From an uncultured Tolumonas sp. (GTDB taxonomy: Bacteria > Pseudomonadota > Gammaproteobacteria > Enterobacterales > Aeromonadaceae): a DNA stretch of 64,000 nt. A model generated the notes under the pieces. It saw only the letters and a list, made by a program, of their open reading frames with translations, did no database searches and was not told the DNA's origin. A program made the position numbers and the translations under genes. How positions within the stretch are numbered: the stretch's first letter is position 1; the number at the start of each line of letters is the position of its first letter. Positions 55,413-64,000 of the stretch are shown in pieces. The DNA lies in NCBI RefSeq assembly GCF_963676665.1, contig NZ_OY781378.1, forward strand, positions 62,001 to 126,000. The letters run 5' to 3'.

Positions 55413-57545
55413 TTAGAAGTTTGGTAAGTGTTTTACGCGGCGCTTCACTTCTTCCTGTTTCCCCGCATTAAATGGACGGGCATCCGGGCTGCCTAAATAA
55501 CCACAAACACGGCGGGTCACCGAGACTTTAGTCGAGTCATGATTGCCGCATTTCGGGCAGGTAAAGCCCTTACTGGTACAATCAAATTCACCGGTATAGC
55601 CGCACTCATAACACTCGTCGATCGGTGTATTGGTGCCGTAATAAGGTACGCGGCTGTAGCTGTAATCCCAGACGTTTTCCAAGGCTTCCAGATTATGCTG
55701 AATGTTTGGATATTCGCCGTAGCAGATAAAACCACCGTTCGCGATTGGCGGATAAGCCATTTCAAAGTTCAGTTTGGCGTATGGGTCAACTTTCTTCTCG
55801 ACATCTAAGTGATAGCTATTGGTGTAATAACCTTTCTCGGTCACCCCATCGACCAGACCAAACTCTTTCGTGTCTAGGTTGCAGAAACGGCTGCACAGGT
55901 TTTCACTTGGTGTACTGTAGAGGCTGAAACCATAGCCAGTTTCTTCTTTCCATTCATTCACGGCATCACGTAATTTTTGCACAATGGCGATGCCTTTCTG
56001 GCGCAGCACTTCATCATCAAACACATGCGTTTTATCACCAAACAGCGCGTTGATGGTTTCATGCACACCGATGTAGCCCAGTGAAATGGAGGCGCGGCCA
56101 TGTTTAAAGATTTCCGAAACATCGTCATCGGCTTGCAGGCGTACACCACAAGCGCCTTCCATATACAGGATCGGCGCCACGCGTGCTTTCACGCCATTCA
56201 GGCGTTCAATGCGTGCCATCAGTGCTTTTTTACACAGACGCAGGCGGCTATCCAACAGGTCATAAAAATGTGCTTCATCACGCGCTTCCAGTGCAATCCG
56301 TGGCAGATTCAGACTCACCACACCTAAGTTATTGCGACCTTCGTGGATCATTTTGCCATCTTCTTCATACACACCGAGGAAGCTGCGGCAGCCCATTGGC
56401 GTTTTGAAGGAACCCGTGACTTTAACCACCTGATCGTAGTTCAGGATATCCGGATACATACGTTTGCTGGCACATTCCAGCGCCAGTTGCTTGATGTCGT
56501 AGTTCGGGTCTGCTTTTTTGTGGTTGATGCCATCACGGATCGCAAACACCAATTTGGGGAATACTGCAGTTTTGTGATTTTTACCTAAACCGGCAATGCG
56601 GTTTTGCAAAATCGATTTCTGGATCAAACGTGATTCCCAGCTTTCGCCCAGACCAAAACCAAAGGTCACAAACGGAGTTTGCCCGTTGGCGGTGTGCAGC
56701 GTGTTTACTTCATATTCCAGCGACTGGAACGCGTCGTAACACTCTTTTTCGGTGCGAGACAGCGCATAGGCATCGGCGTCGGGAATATTCCATTCCACCG
56801 CCACCTGATGGTGTTTCTGATAACTTTTGGTGACATAAGGTGCCAGCACTTCATCAATCCGGTTGATGGTGGTGCCACCATAAATATGGCTGGCCACCTG
56901 CGCGATGATTTGTGCGCTGACGGCGGTCGCGGTCGAGATCGATTTCGGTGTGTCGATCTCCGCGTTACCCATTTTGAAGCCGTGGGTCAGCATGCCTTCC
57001 AGATCGATCAACATGCAGTTGAACATCGGGAAGAAAGGAGAGTAATCCAGATCGTGGAAATGGATCTCGCCTTTTTCATGCGCCTGCACCACATCACGCG
57101 GCAGCAGATATTGTTTGGCGTAATGTTTCGCCACGATACCGGCTAGCAGATCGCGTTGGGTTGGGATCACTTTGCTGTCTTTATTGGCGTTTTCGTTCAG
57201 CAGTTCGGCATTGGTCTGCTGGATCAAGCCCTGGATCTCTTTATTCAGGCGACCCTGTTTCTCACGTGCTAAATCGCGATCGTGTCGGTATTCAATATAG
57301 GCACGCGCCAGCGTCTTATGCGGGCCTTCCATCAGCAGGTTTTCGACCAGCGTTTGTACTTCACTGATGTCGACTTCATCGCGTCCGGCTAACAGCGAGG
57401 CGATCTGACCAGCAACTGAGGCGCAATACGCGTCGTCTCTCACATGCACGGCTTCAGCCGCTTTGGCGACAGCTTGCCATATGCGTGAGCCATCAAACGA
57501 TACGCGGCATCCGTCGCGTTTGATTACCAGCGGTTTTGCTTGCAT
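55413..57545 (-). CDS. nrdD: Anaerobic ribonucleoside-triphosphate reductase NrdD
   Basis: Class III reductase that makes dNTPs without oxygen. The N-terminal ATP cone (about 1-95, VIKRDGCRVSFDGSRIWQAV) senses nucleotides; the barrel has HDLDYSPFFPMFNCMLIDLEGML. The zinc site near the C-terminus is CYECGYTGEF plus CPKCGN and the glycyl radical motif RVCGYLGS. Length 710. Tandem NrdR boxes lie upstream (57596 and 57627). Its activase NrdG is encoded 38 kb away in the window. Confidence 0.97.
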   Translation of the reverse strand: MQAKPLVIKRDGCRVSFDGSRIWQAVAKAAEAVHVRDDAYCASVAGQIASLLAGRDEVDISEVQTLVENLLMEGPHKTLARAYIEYRHDRDLAREKQGRLNKEIQGLIQQTNAELLNENANKDSKVIPTQRDLLAGIVAKHYAKQYLLPRDVVQAHEKGEIHFHDLDYSPFFPMFNCMLIDLEGMLTHGFKMGNAEIDTPKSISTATAVSAQIIAQVASHIYGGTTINRIDEVLAPYVTKSYQKHHQVAVEWNIPDADAYALSRTEKECYDAFQSLEYEVNTLHTANGQTPFVTFGFGLGESWESRLIQKSILQNRIAGLGKNHKTAVFPKLVFAIRDGINHKKADPNYDIKQLALECASKRMYPDILNYDQVVKVTGSFKTPMGCRSFLGVYEEDGKMIHEGRNNLGVVSLNLPRIALEARDEAHFYDLLDSRLRLCKKALMARIERLNGVKARVAPILYMEGACGVRLQADDDVSEIFKHGRASISLGYIGVHETINALFGDKTHVFDDEVLRQKGIAIVQKLRDAVNEWKEETGYGFSLYSTPSENLCSRFCNLDTKEFGLVDGVTEKGYYTNSYHLDVEKKVDPYAKLNFEMAYPPIANGGFICYGEYPNIQHNLEALENVWDYSYSRVPYYGTNTPIDECYECGYTGEFDCTSKGFTCPKCGNHDSTKVSVTRRVCGYLGSPDARPFNAGKQEEVKRRVKHLPNF

Positions 57546-57595
57546 TTTTTATAGCCCTCATGCTAGTCCGACAATAGTGTGTCGTTATGATAGTA

Positions 57596-57642
57596 ATACT
57601 ATATATAGATCATCTGGCGGAGGATTTAACTATATATTGCGA
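57596..57642. promoter_or_regulatory. Tandem NrdR boxes upstream of nrdD
   Basis: Two sites of the NrdR type (consensus core CTATATATAG): CTATATATAG at 57599-57608 and CTATATATTG at 57630-57639. They are 31 bp apart, about three helical turns, the usual spacing for NrdR boxes. NrdR represses ribonucleotide reductase genes when dATP is high. The nrdR gene is not in the window. Confidence 0.82.
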
Positions 57643-57810
57643 TTTTATTCTGAAAGATAGTCGCATTTTTTTTGATCTAAAACAGGGAATCTGGATATTT
57701 GAATAGCTCTTCATCAGCCAAAAAAAGTGAAATTTGTGAGGTCAAACCACTTGAAAATCCTGTAGCCCTTGGTGGATAAGGGCTGGCAAAAATCAGCATA
57801 AAAATGGATA

Positions 57811-57842
57811 AAAAAATGGAGCCGCACAATGCAACTCCATTA
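57811..57842 (-). terminator. Terminator of pckA
   Basis: AATGGAG (57816-57822) and CTCCATT (57836-57842) pair; on the minus strand a run of T follows. Confidence 0.75.
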
Positions 57843-57881
57843 AGAGCAATAAATCAGGTTCACATTTTAACCGAACGAAAA

Positions 57882-59489
57882 TCAGGGTAACTGCGGGCCT
57901 GCCGCGATCAGTCGTTTACCTTGTTCATTGTCGGTGTACTGCGCGAAGTTTTTGATAAAACGTTGCGCCAGATCTTCGGCTTTCGTCTGCCATTGCGCAG
58001 GGTCGGCGTAAGTATCGCGCGGATCGAGGATCTGCGGATTTACGCCGGGTAGATCAATGGGCATGGCTAAATTAAAGATCGGCAACGTTTTCATTGGTGC
58101 TTTATCAATCGAACCATCCAAAATGGCATCGATAATCGCACGGGTATCATGGATCGAGATCCGCTTACCCGTGCCATTCCATCCCGTATTTACCAGATAA
58201 CAATCCGCACCAGAGGCCTGCATCCGTTTCACTAACACTTCACTGTATTGGGTCGGGTGCAGCGTCAGGAAGGCTTTACCAAAACAGGCCGAGAAGGTGG
58301 GGGTTGGTTCGGTGATGCCCCGTTCAGTTCCGGCCAGTTTGGCGGTAAAGCCCGCCAGGAAGTGATATTGCGTCTGGTCATGTGTCAGTTTTGATACGGG
58401 TGGCAATACGCCAAACGCATCCGCAGTCAGAAAGATCACTTTCTGCGCTGGGCCGGCTTTTGACACCGGCTTAACGATATTTTCAATGTGATAGATCGGA
58501 TAAGAAACACGGGTGTTTTCAGTAATTGAATTGTCATCAAAATCGACATTACCTTCCGCATCGACAGTGACGTTTTCCAACAATGCATCGCGGCGGATCG
58601 CATTATAAATATCCGGCTCAGCTTCTTTGCTCAGCTTGATGGTTTTCGCATAACAACCACCTTCAAAGTTGAACACGCCATCATCGTCCCAGCCATGCTC
58701 GTCATCACCAATCAACAAACGTTTAGGGTCCGCTGACAGGGTGGTTTTACCGGTGCCAGATAAACCAAAGAAGATCGCCACATCGCCATCTTTACCGACG
58801 TTGGCAGAACAATGCATAGATGCAATGCCACGCAATGGCAGCAGGTAATTCATGACCGAGAACAGGCCTTTTTTCATCTCGCCGCCATACCAGGTGCCGC
58901 CGATGACTTGCATATTTTCGGTTAGATTGAAGGCAACAAAGTTTTCAGAATTTAAGCCCTGTTCTTTCCAGTTAGGGTTAACAGTCTCGGCGCCATTCAA
59001 CACGACAAAATCAGGTTCAAAATCAACCAATTCTGCATCAGTTGGGCGAATAAACATGTTTTTGGCAAAATGTGCCTGCCAGGCTACTTCAGTGATAATG
59101 CGCACCTTTAAGCGGCTATCCGGGTTGGCGCCACAAAAACCATCAATAACAAACAGACGTTTATCGGAAAGCTCTTCTACCACCAGTTTTTTCAGTTCAG
59201 ACCAGATCGCGGGGGTGATCGGTTTATTGTCATTTTTACCGCCGTTGGACCACCAGACAGTGTCGCGGGTGGTGTCATCCATAACTAAATATTTATCTTT
59301 CGGAGAGCGGCCTGTGAACACACCGGTATTGACGTTGACGGCACCGAGTTTGGTCACTACGCCGCGTTCATAGCCAACCAGTTCAGGGTTTAGTTCCTCT
59401 GCGTACAACTGATCGTATGAGGGGTTGCGAATAATCTCTTTAACGTTGTGTATACCATAGCATGCAAGGTCTAAACGGGCAGTCGTCAT
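57882..59489 (-). CDS. pckA: Phosphoenolpyruvate carboxykinase (ATP)
   Basis: Converts oxaloacetate and ATP to PEP and CO2; in fermenting bacteria it can also run the other way. The 535 residues include the kinase-1a loop [16 protein letters not shown] (about 247-262), the [23 protein letters not shown] active-site region and [13 protein letters not shown]. An AGGAGC site precedes the ATG. It lies downstream of hslR-hslO as in E. coli but after a terminator, so it has its own promoter. Confidence 0.97.
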   Translation of the reverse strand: MTTARLDLACYGIHNVKEIIRNPSYDQLYAEELNPELVGYERGVVTKLGAVNVNTGVFTGRSPKDKYLVMDDTTRDTVWWSNGGKNDNKPITPAIWSELKKLVVEELSDKRLFVIDGFCGANPDSRLKVRIITEVAWQAHFAKNMFIRPTDAELVDFEPDFVVLNGAETVNPNWKEQGLNSENFVAFNLTENMQVIGGTWYGGEMKKGLFSVMNYLLPLRGIASMHCSANVGKDGDVAIFFGLSGTGKTTLSADPKRLLIGDDEHGWDDDGVFNFEGGCYAKTIKLSKEAEPDIYNAIRRDALLENVTVDAEGNVDFDDNSITENTRVSYPIYHIENIVKPVSKAGPAQKVIFLTADAFGVLPPVSKLTHDQTQYHFLAGFTAKLAGTERGITEPTPTFSACFGKAFLTLHPTQYSEVLVKRMQASGADCYLVNTGWNGTGKRISIHDTRAIIDAILDGSIDKAPMKTLPIFNLAMPIDLPGVNPQILDPRDTYADPAQWQTKAEDLAQRFIKNFAQYTDNEQGKRLIAAGPQLP

Positions 59490-59713
59490 AAGTGTGCTCC
59501 TGAGTGTGACCAGTAGGGGGTAGTTAGTACAACTGGATTCAAGTTTAGGAGCTTCTACCGTTATTTATGCTGGTAACTTCAAATAATGCAGATGAGCTTA
59601 CACTTTTTATGGATTAAATTTGTTTTGCGATCACTTCAGCAGATCGTAGCCATTTGAGGTGTAAGAATGTTGAGTTAATAAAGAGACAAAACATCCGGCG
59701 AGATATAAAAAGA

Positions 59714-59738
59714 GGGCAGCGGCATTGATCCGCTACCC
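59714..59738 (-). terminator. Terminator of hslO
   Basis: GGGCAGCGG (59714-59722) and CCGCTACCC (59730-59738) form a stem with one mismatch; on the minus strand TCTTTTTAT follows. Confidence 0.85.
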
Positions 59739-59748
59739 GCCGTCATGA

Positions 59749-60657
59749 TTAATGCAATACGGTTTTTGGTTCTTCCGGTGGCGTCAGTTGATCGTTAAAG
59801 ATCTTCGCCAGATCTTCTGCGGAAAAATGATATTCAGTACCGCAATAATCACAATCCATTTTGATTTCGTTCTGTTCTTCTAACAAAGCGTCCACCTCGG
59901 CTTTACCAATTTGCAAAATGGCCGCTTCACAACGCGCACGCGAACAGTTACAGACAAAACTAACCGCTTGCGGATCAAACAGGCGCACTTCTTCCTGATG
60001 ATACAAACGATACAGCACTTCCTGTGCAGACAGGTTGAGCAATTCTTCGCTTTTGATGGTGTCGGTCAGTGTAGTGACATGTTCAAAATCGAGGGCATGT
60101 TGTTCGGTGTTAATATCCGGCATGACCTGTAGTAACATACCTGCGGCTTTCGGTAATTCATCATGTGGTTCGGTTTTGATCCAGATCCGGGTCGCCAGCT
60201 GCTCTGACTGCGCGAAATAGTTCTCCAGACAAGCGGCTAAGGTGTCGCCGTCCAGTGCCACCACGCCCTGATAACGCTCACCCTCTTCCGGGATCACGGT
60301 GATCATCATATGACCTTCACCGATCAGCTCATGCAGACCGGCATTTTCCGCGATAACGCCGTCGTAACGGGCAACACCGCGCATTTGCTGCAAATGGTTG
60401 CCATTGATCACCGCAAACCGGACCGGGCCATTGCCCTGTAATTGTACGGTAATCGCGCCCTCAAATTTCAGCGTCGCGGTTAGCAGGCTGGTCGCCACCA
60501 ACAGCTCACTCAATAAACGCTGAATGGCTTGTGGGTAATGATGGCCACACAGCATGTCGTGGGTCGTTGTGCTCAACTGCACCAACTCGCCGCGCACTTC
60601 ATAATGTTCAAATAAAAAACGGTGTAACTGATCCGGTGTTTGACTCATTTCAGGCAT
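59749..60657 (-). CDS. hslO: Redox-regulated chaperone Hsp33
   Basis: Holdase switched on by oxidation. The N-terminal substrate domain shows [16 protein letters not shown] and [16 protein letters not shown]. The C-terminal zinc switch has all four cysteines: CNC (about 230) and CDYC (about 265), i.e. CXC-X(about 30)-CX2C. An extra Cys in SRARCEAA is common. Starts at 60657 or 60648 are both possible. It follows hslR by about 30 bp. Confidence 0.96.
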   Translation of the reverse strand: MPEMSQTPDQLHRFLFEHYEVRGELVQLSTTTHDMLCGHHYPQAIQRLLSELLVATSLLTATLKFEGAITVQLQGNGPVRFAVINGNHLQQMRGVARYDGVIAENAGLHELIGEGHMMITVIPEEGERYQGVVALDGDTLAACLENYFAQSEQLATRIWIKTEPHDELPKAAGMLLQVMPDINTEQHALDFEHVTTLTDTIKSEELLNLSAQEVLYRLYHQEEVRLFDPQAVSFVCNCSRARCEAAILQIGKAEVDALLEEQNEIKMDCDYCGTEYHFSAEDLAKIFNDQLTPPEEPKTVLH

Positions 60658-60690
60658 TCTCTGTGTGTAATCTGGAATGACGCGAATGCG

Positions 60691-61089
60691 TCATTCACCT
60701 TGTTTGAAGCGCATAAGATCGCGCCGTTGTTTTTTATCCGGTTTACTGTCCGGATGTGGCGAATACAGGGTATTCAAGCGGCGGGCTTCCGCATTACGTT
60801 CACGTTTGACAATACTTTCTGCTGTTTCGCGATACAGCAATTGTGCTTGTACCGCCGAAAGGCGTTGGATACTTAATGCCAGCACCACCACTTCTTTTTC
60901 ATCAAATCCCTGACGCAAGCGGATAGTGGCCCCCACTTCAACCTGTTTGCCCGGTTTTGTGCGCTGACCGTTATAATGCACTTTCCCGCCTTCGATCATG
61001 CTGCGGGCTAAGGCCCGGGTTTTACAAAAACGGGCCGCCCATAACCACTTATCGAGGCGAATTTCTTTGTCATCTGCAGGGTCTGACAT
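60691..61089 (-). CDS. hslR: Ribosome-associated heat-shock protein Hsp15
   Basis: S4-domain RNA-binding protein (132 residues) that rescues 50S subunits carrying blocked nascent tRNA. The S4 motif is RLDKWLWAARFCKTRALARSMIEGGKVHYNGQRTKPGKQVEVG (residues 11-53), and the tail is basic (KPDKKQRRDLMRFKQG). Co-directional with hslO, as in E. coli. Confidence 0.95.
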   Translation of the reverse strand: MSDPADDKEIRLDKWLWAARFCKTRALARSMIEGGKVHYNGQRTKPGKQVEVGATIRLRQGFDEKEVVVLALSIQRLSAVQAQLLYRETAESIVKRERNAEARRLNTLYSPHPDSKPDKKQRRDLMRFKQGE

Positions 61090-61182
61090 GGCAATTTCCC
61101 ATTTTTATTTGTTATTAGTTTATCAGAAGCAAATATCAAGGCGAACAACTCACATAGTTCTATCCTCAAACTGCTGAAAATT

Positions 61183-61191
61183 TGATATACT
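61183..61191 (+). promoter_or_regulatory. Extended -10 promoter candidate of sspA
   Basis: TGATATACT fits TGnTATAnT, an extended -10 element that needs no good -35. It lies 100 bp upstream of sspA, implying a leader of about 95 bases. Confidence 0.45.
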
Positions 61192-61244
61192 AGTTGGCCT
61201 GCTTGTGTTACCCGCTCAGAGTAATACACCCCGGATCTGATGAA

Positions 61245-61270
61245 GATGGCATGCCGCCATCGTATTTTTC
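61245..61270 (+). terminator. Possible attenuator hairpin in the sspA leader
   Basis: GATGGC (61245-61250) and GCCATC (61256-61261) pair and are followed by GTATTTTTC. The short stem makes efficient termination uncertain. It lies inside the predicted leader of sspA. Confidence 0.35.
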
Positions 61271-61291
61271 TTGTTCTGAATGGAGGGAACA

Positions 61292-61924
61292 ATGGCTTTC
61301 GCTGCCAACAAGCGCTCCGTCATGACCCTGTTCTCCGGCAATGACATGTTTAGTCACCAGGTACGTATCGTCCTGGCCGAGAAAGGCGTGACCTTTGATA
61401 TCTGTATGGTGGATGTAAATGCTCTGCCAGAAGAACTGCTGGAGTTAAATCCGTATAACTCTGTTCCTACACTGGTGGATCGTGATCTGGTGCTCTACAC
61501 CTCTCGCATCATCATGGAGTATCTCGACGAGCGTTTCCCGCATCCGCCGTTGATGCCGGTTTATCCGGTGGCGCGTGGTAATTGCCGCCTGATGATGCAC
61601 CGCGTTGAGCTGGACTGGTACACGCTGGCAGACAAGATCCTGAACAATGCACCGGATGCAGAAGCAGCACGTAAACAATTACGTGAAAGCCTGCAGGCTA
61701 TGGCACCGTTGTTCCAGGAATATCCTTATTTCATGAACGAAGAATTCAGCCAGGTAGACTGTTACATGGCACCACTGATGTGGCGTTTGCCAATCATGGG
61801 TATTGAATTCACAGGCAAAGGTGCCAAAGAACTGAAAGCTTATATGACTCGCTTGTTTGATCGTGATTCATTCCAAGCTTCACTGACTGATGTTGAACGT
61901 GAAATGCGTAACGGACCACTGTAA
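61292..61924 (+). CDS. sspA: Stringent starvation protein A
   Basis: RNA-polymerase-associated protein with a glutathione-transferase-like fold that helps stationary-phase and acid-stress gene expression. The 210 residues show SVMTLFSGNDMFSHQVRIVLAEKGV, LELNPYNSVPTLVDRDLVLY and a helical C-terminal domain. A GGAGGG site precedes the ATG at 61292. The stop shares one base with the sspB ATG (TAATG). Confidence 0.96.
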   Translation: MAFAANKRSVMTLFSGNDMFSHQVRIVLAEKGVTFDICMVDVNALPEELLELNPYNSVPTLVDRDLVLYTSRIIMEYLDERFPHPPLMPVYPVARGNCRLMMHRVELDWYTLADKILNNAPDAEAARKQLRESLQAMAPLFQEYPYFMNEEFSQVDCYMAPLMWRLPIMGIEFTGKGAKELKAYMTRLFDRDSFQASLTDVEREMRNGPL

Positions 61925-62364
61925 TGGAACCGAACATGACGCCCAGTCGCCCTTATCTGCTGCGGGCTTTCTACAAATGGTTGCTGGATAATGATATGAC
62001 GCCGCATCTGTTAGTGGATGCTAACGCGCGGATGGTTCAGGTGCCGCAACAATTTGCGCGCGACGGACAGATTGTTCTTAACATTGCTCCGCAAGCAGTG
62101 GTTGCTTTCACGATGGACAATGAAGCCGTGAGCTTCAACGCCCGTTTTGGTGGCGTACCGCAACAGGTTTATATTCCCATGGCCGCGGTGCTGGCGATCC
62201 ATGCCCGCGAGAATGGTGTCGGTACGTTTTTCCCGCCAGAGCCTGCTTATGCCGCCTGGCTGGAAGATGAGACATCATCACCTGAAAAAGGCAAAGCCAC
62301 TGACGATGAAGCGCCAAAATCGCCTCGCCCAGATGGCCGCCCAACCTTACGGGTGATCAAATAA
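61924..62364 (+). CDS. sspB: ClpXP protease specificity factor SspB
   Basis: Adaptor that delivers ssrA-tagged proteins to ClpXP. The peptide-binding domain (about 1-110) includes SRPYLLRAFYKWLLDNDMTPHLLVDA and VSFNARFGGVPQQVYIP. A flexible acidic linker follows and the ClpX-binding tail RPTLRVIK is at the C-terminus. 146 residues. The ATG at 61936 would be an alternative. Confidence 0.96.
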   Translation: MEPNMTPSRPYLLRAFYKWLLDNDMTPHLLVDANARMVQVPQQFARDGQIVLNIAPQAVVAFTMDNEAVSFNARFGGVPQQVYIPMAAVLAIHARENGVGTFFPPEPAYAAWLEDETSSPEKGKATDDEAPKSPRPDGRPTLRVIK

Positions 62365-62365
62365 A

Positions 62366-62398
62366 ATAAAAAAGGGAACTTCGAGTTCCCTTTTTTAT
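62366..62398. terminator. Bidirectional terminator between sspB and dolP
   Basis: AAAAAAGGGAACT (62368-62380) and AGTTCCCTTTTTT (62384-62396) form a stem with TCG loop and T tracts on both strands. Confidence 0.92.
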
Positions 62399-62412
62399 TT
62401 TCATCAAACGGA

Positions 62413-62991
62413 CTATTTTTGAACGTATTCAAATGCTCGAATTACTTTACTGACTCCAGAAACATTACGTGCAATTTCAACAGCCAGTTCACCCTCATCT
62501 TTAGTGACCATCCCCATCAGGAATACTCGGCTATTTTCAGTGACGACTTTAATGTGGCTGCTATCAAAATGTTTTTCAGCAATCAGCATGGTGCGGACCT
62601 TTGATGTGATCCAGGTATCATTGGAGCGGATGTCATAGCCAATGGGATCTTCCACAGTTATTTCATTAAACACCTTACGAACGCCATCTTGCCGTTCAAC
62701 CATGGCTTTGACTTCATCGCGGTATTTTTGGTGTGGTGTCTGTCCGACGAGTAACACAATGCCGTTATTACTATTAATTGAGATATGGCTGGTACGGGAA
62801 ATGTCGGTGCGTTCTGACAGATCATGGCGCGCATTTAGCTCAATTTTTTGATCATCGACCTGTGCCGTAACGGTGCGGCGGTCTTTGGCAACCACAACAC
62901 CTGTTGTTGCACCACCAGCCAACAATACGCCGACACAGCCTTGTAGCATTAGTAAACCAGCTAGCGATAACGGGAGCAGCTTACGAAACAT
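62413..62991 (-). CDS. dolP: Outer-membrane lipoprotein DolP (YraP), two BON domains
   Basis: Lipoprotein supporting outer-membrane integrity and BAM function. The signal peptide ends in the lipobox LMLQGC (about residue 18). Two BON domains follow: about 45-115 (HISINSNNGIVLLVGQTPHQKYRDEVKAMVE) and about 120-190 (ITSKVRTMLIAEKHFDSSHIKVVTENSRVFLMGMV). Its place after diaA is conserved. Confidence 0.94.
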   Translation of the reverse strand: MFRKLLPLSLAGLLMLQGCVGVLLAGGATTGVVVAKDRRTVTAQVDDQKIELNARHDLSERTDISRTSHISINSNNGIVLLVGQTPHQKYRDEVKAMVERQDGVRKVFNEITVEDPIGYDIRSNDTWITSKVRTMLIAEKHFDSSHIKVVTENSRVFLMGMVTKDEGELAVEIARNVSGVSKVIRAFEYVQK

Positions 62992-63008
62992 AGCGATTCC
63001 TCAATGAG

Positions 63009-63587
63009 TTATTGGGGGAACAGGGTTTGGTCAATCAAATCACTCAGGCAGTTTAATACCAGTAGATGGACTTCCAGAATGCGTGAAAAACGAGCAGAAG
63101 GACAGCGAATTTCAACATCACTTTGTCCCAGTAAACCTGCGAGTTCTCCGCCGTATCCCGTATTTAAAATCACCATCGTCATGTCACGGGATAACGCTGC
63201 TTCCGCGGCATGGATCAATTCCCGATTATCTTCTTCGGTGGTGATCAGCACTAAAATATCACCTTGTTGTCCGAGCGCCCGGATCTGGTGAGCATAGACA
63301 TCTTCAAATTTACCGTAATGGCTGAGCGAACTCATCAGATTACCATCGCAGGTTAATGCAATAGCAGGTAAAGCAGGGCGTGCCGTTTCAAAACGACTCA
63401 TTAGGTGTGACACAAACAATTGTGCCAAGGCCGCTGAAGCACCGTTACCACAGGCAAGGATCTTGTTACCGTTTAACAGACAGATGGCCAGCATTTGTGC
63501 TGCGGTCTGAATGTTTTCTGATAACACTTCAGCGGCGGCAATTTTTGTCTGAATACTTTCGGTAAAATTTTCTCTGATCCGATCCAA
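63009..63587 (-). CDS. diaA: DnaA initiator-associating protein DiaA (SIS domain)
   Basis: SIS-fold protein that binds DnaA and promotes timely initiation at oriC. The 192 residues show NKILACGNGASAALAQLFVSHLMSRFETARP and LVLITTEEDNRELIHAAEAA. It resembles GmhA, but the gene neighbourhood (yraN, dolP) identifies DiaA. The start is 10 bp after the yraN stop. Confidence 0.92.
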   Translation of the reverse strand: MDRIRENFTESIQTKIAAAEVLSENIQTAAQMLAICLLNGNKILACGNGASAALAQLFVSHLMSRFETARPALPAIALTCDGNLMSSLSHYGKFEDVYAHQIRALGQQGDILVLITTEEDNRELIHAAEAALSRDMTMVILNTGYGGELAGLLGQSDVEIRCPSARFSRILEVHLLVLNCLSDLIDQTLFPQ

Positions 63588-63597
63588 CCCGGTTCTC

Positions 63598-63972
63598 CTA
63601 AAATGCGTTTTTTAGCCAGCTTTGTTGCCCGTCATCGTACGATACTATGTCAAAACGGCAAGCCTGATGTGCTTCGTTGATCTGCTGATTTAATAAAAAA
63701 TACCGGGCAGTGTGGCGAATTTTCTGTTGTTTCGCAGGCGTTACGGATGCTAACGCGCCACCATAATCACGAGAGGCCCGATAGCGGACCTCTACAAATA
63801 CCAGCGTTTGGTGTTCTCGCATAATTAAATCAATTTCGCCTTGACGGCAGCGATAGTTGGCACAAACGAACAACAGCCCCTGCTGTTCAAGAAAGCGACG
63901 GGTCTGCTGTTCGTAGTATTGCCCCTTACTTTGCCGGCTGAGAGACGGCGGGTTGAGCTGCGGTTGGCTCAT
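63598..63972 (-). CDS. yraN: YraN family protein (UPF0102, nuclease-like fold)
   Basis: A 124-residue protein of UPF0102, which has a restriction-endonuclease-like fold. Conserved residues are visible in GQYYEQQTRRFLEQQGL, NYRCRQGEIDLIMREHQTLVFVEVRYR (the E-ID-EVK type pattern, here EVR) and HTARYFL. Function is not established. It overlaps the predicted end of lpoA by 47 bp. Confidence 0.92.
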   Translation of the reverse strand: MSQPQLNPPSLSRQSKGQYYEQQTRRFLEQQGLLFVCANYRCRQGEIDLIMREHQTLVFVEVRYRASRDYGGALASVTPAKQQKIRHTARYFLLNQQINEAHQACRFDIVSYDDGQQSWLKNAF

Positions 63973-64000
63973 TACTTAATTGCCCATTATTGTAGTGAGT
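63926..64000 (-). CDS. lpoA: Probable C-terminal end of LpoA (partial)
   Basis: An open frame enters from the right edge and ends in TAA at 63926 after 24 codons, reading THYNNGQLSN and then a Pro/Ala-rich tail. In related bacteria lpoA (activator of the penicillin-binding protein PBP1A) lies directly before yraN. The call rests on that neighbourhood and a short YNNGQL phrase typical of the LpoA end; the piece is too short to be sure. Confidence 0.45.
   Translation of the reverse strand, partial: THYNNGQLSNEPTAAQPAVSQPAK

Larger units (their letters stand above)
57546..57881. other. Intergenic region between pckA and nrdD
   Basis: 336 bp containing the nrdD promoter with two NrdR boxes, the pckA terminator, and otherwise AT-rich sequence. 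A TTGATCTAAAACA stretch near 57669 has one FNR-like half but no clear second half. Confidence 0.45.

Noticed and set aside
57669-57685. FNR site before nrdD
   Set aside because: Only one half of TTGAT-N4-ATCAA is present.
1-64000. tRNA, rRNA, CRISPR, prophage or transposase genes
   Set aside because: I saw no cloverleaf with CCA-type end, no regular spacer-repeat array, and no integrase or transposase motif; the only repeats are the three ERIC-like elements.

Overview
The window looks like an ordinary chromosomal segment of a facultatively anaerobic gammaproteobacterium, most probably of the Aeromonadales and Tolumonas-like. The evidence is the protein relatedness and gene neighbourhoods (an exe/gsp type II secretion operon, nudF-yqiB-cpdA-yqiA-parE, lpoA-yraN-diaA-dolP, hslR-hslO-pckA), balanced base composition, an ATP-dependent PEP carboxykinase, anaerobic ribonucleotide reductase and citrate fermentation. 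The genus is my inference; nothing in the window proves it. I see no rRNA, tRNA, CRISPR array, prophage or insertion sequence. The only dispersed repeats are three ERIC-like palindromic elements of about 128 bp.

Layout. 1-3.4 kb: gspC, gspD and the start of gspE (minus strand). 3.5-8.7 kb: nudE, an uncharacterised coupled pair (DUF3142 barrel protein and a large periplasmic helical-repeat protein), and divergent argP/argO. 8.8-12.0 kb: a small heat-shock protein, trmA and a DUF5610 protein. 12.1-14.2 kb: cobalamin riboswitch and btuB. 14.2-18.9 kb: speA, nrdG, alpha-carbonic anhydrase and a lipid A acyltransferase. 19.1-22.0 kb: hldE and a ferric-reductase-like flavoprotein. 22.1-28.4 kb: a minus-strand operon of cecR-like regulator, membrane-fusion protein, ABC ATPase, ABC permease, tolC and tehA, with palindromic operators upstream of the regulator. 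28.4-32.9 kb: nudF-yqiB-cpdA-yqiA-parE. 33.0-35.4 kb: a small ribbon-helix-helix regulator with a perfect operator, a SulP transporter and a DUF1127 protein.

35.4-45.9 kb is a citrate fermentation island. citCDEFXG run leftwards, the citrate carrier citS and a fumarylacetoacetate-hydrolase-family gene run rightwards, and the CitA/CitB two-component system closes the cluster. Citrate enters by CitS, is cleaved by CitDEF to acetate and oxaloacetate, CitC/CitX/CitG make the active lyase, and CitAB senses citrate. The oxaloacetate decarboxylase genes (oadGAB) that often accompany this system are absent from the window; a FAH-family enzyme sits in that place.

46-55 kb is accessory: MarR/EamA pair, chemoreceptor, HlyU-like protein, a stand-alone Fe-S protein, pfkB, a YjbR protein, and two paralogous lipoproteins of unknown family flanking an HxlR/nitroreductase pair. 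55.4-64 kb: nrdD with tandem NrdR boxes, pckA, hslO, hslR, sspAB, dolP, diaA, yraN and the end of lpoA.

Most of the window is familiar. The items most worth a second look are the paralogous lipoprotein pair, the DUF3142/repeat-protein pair, the FAH enzyme in the citrate locus, tolC built into an ABC exporter operon, the lone RHH regulator, and the ERIC element against the lpxL start. I see no unmistakably new multi-gene system.
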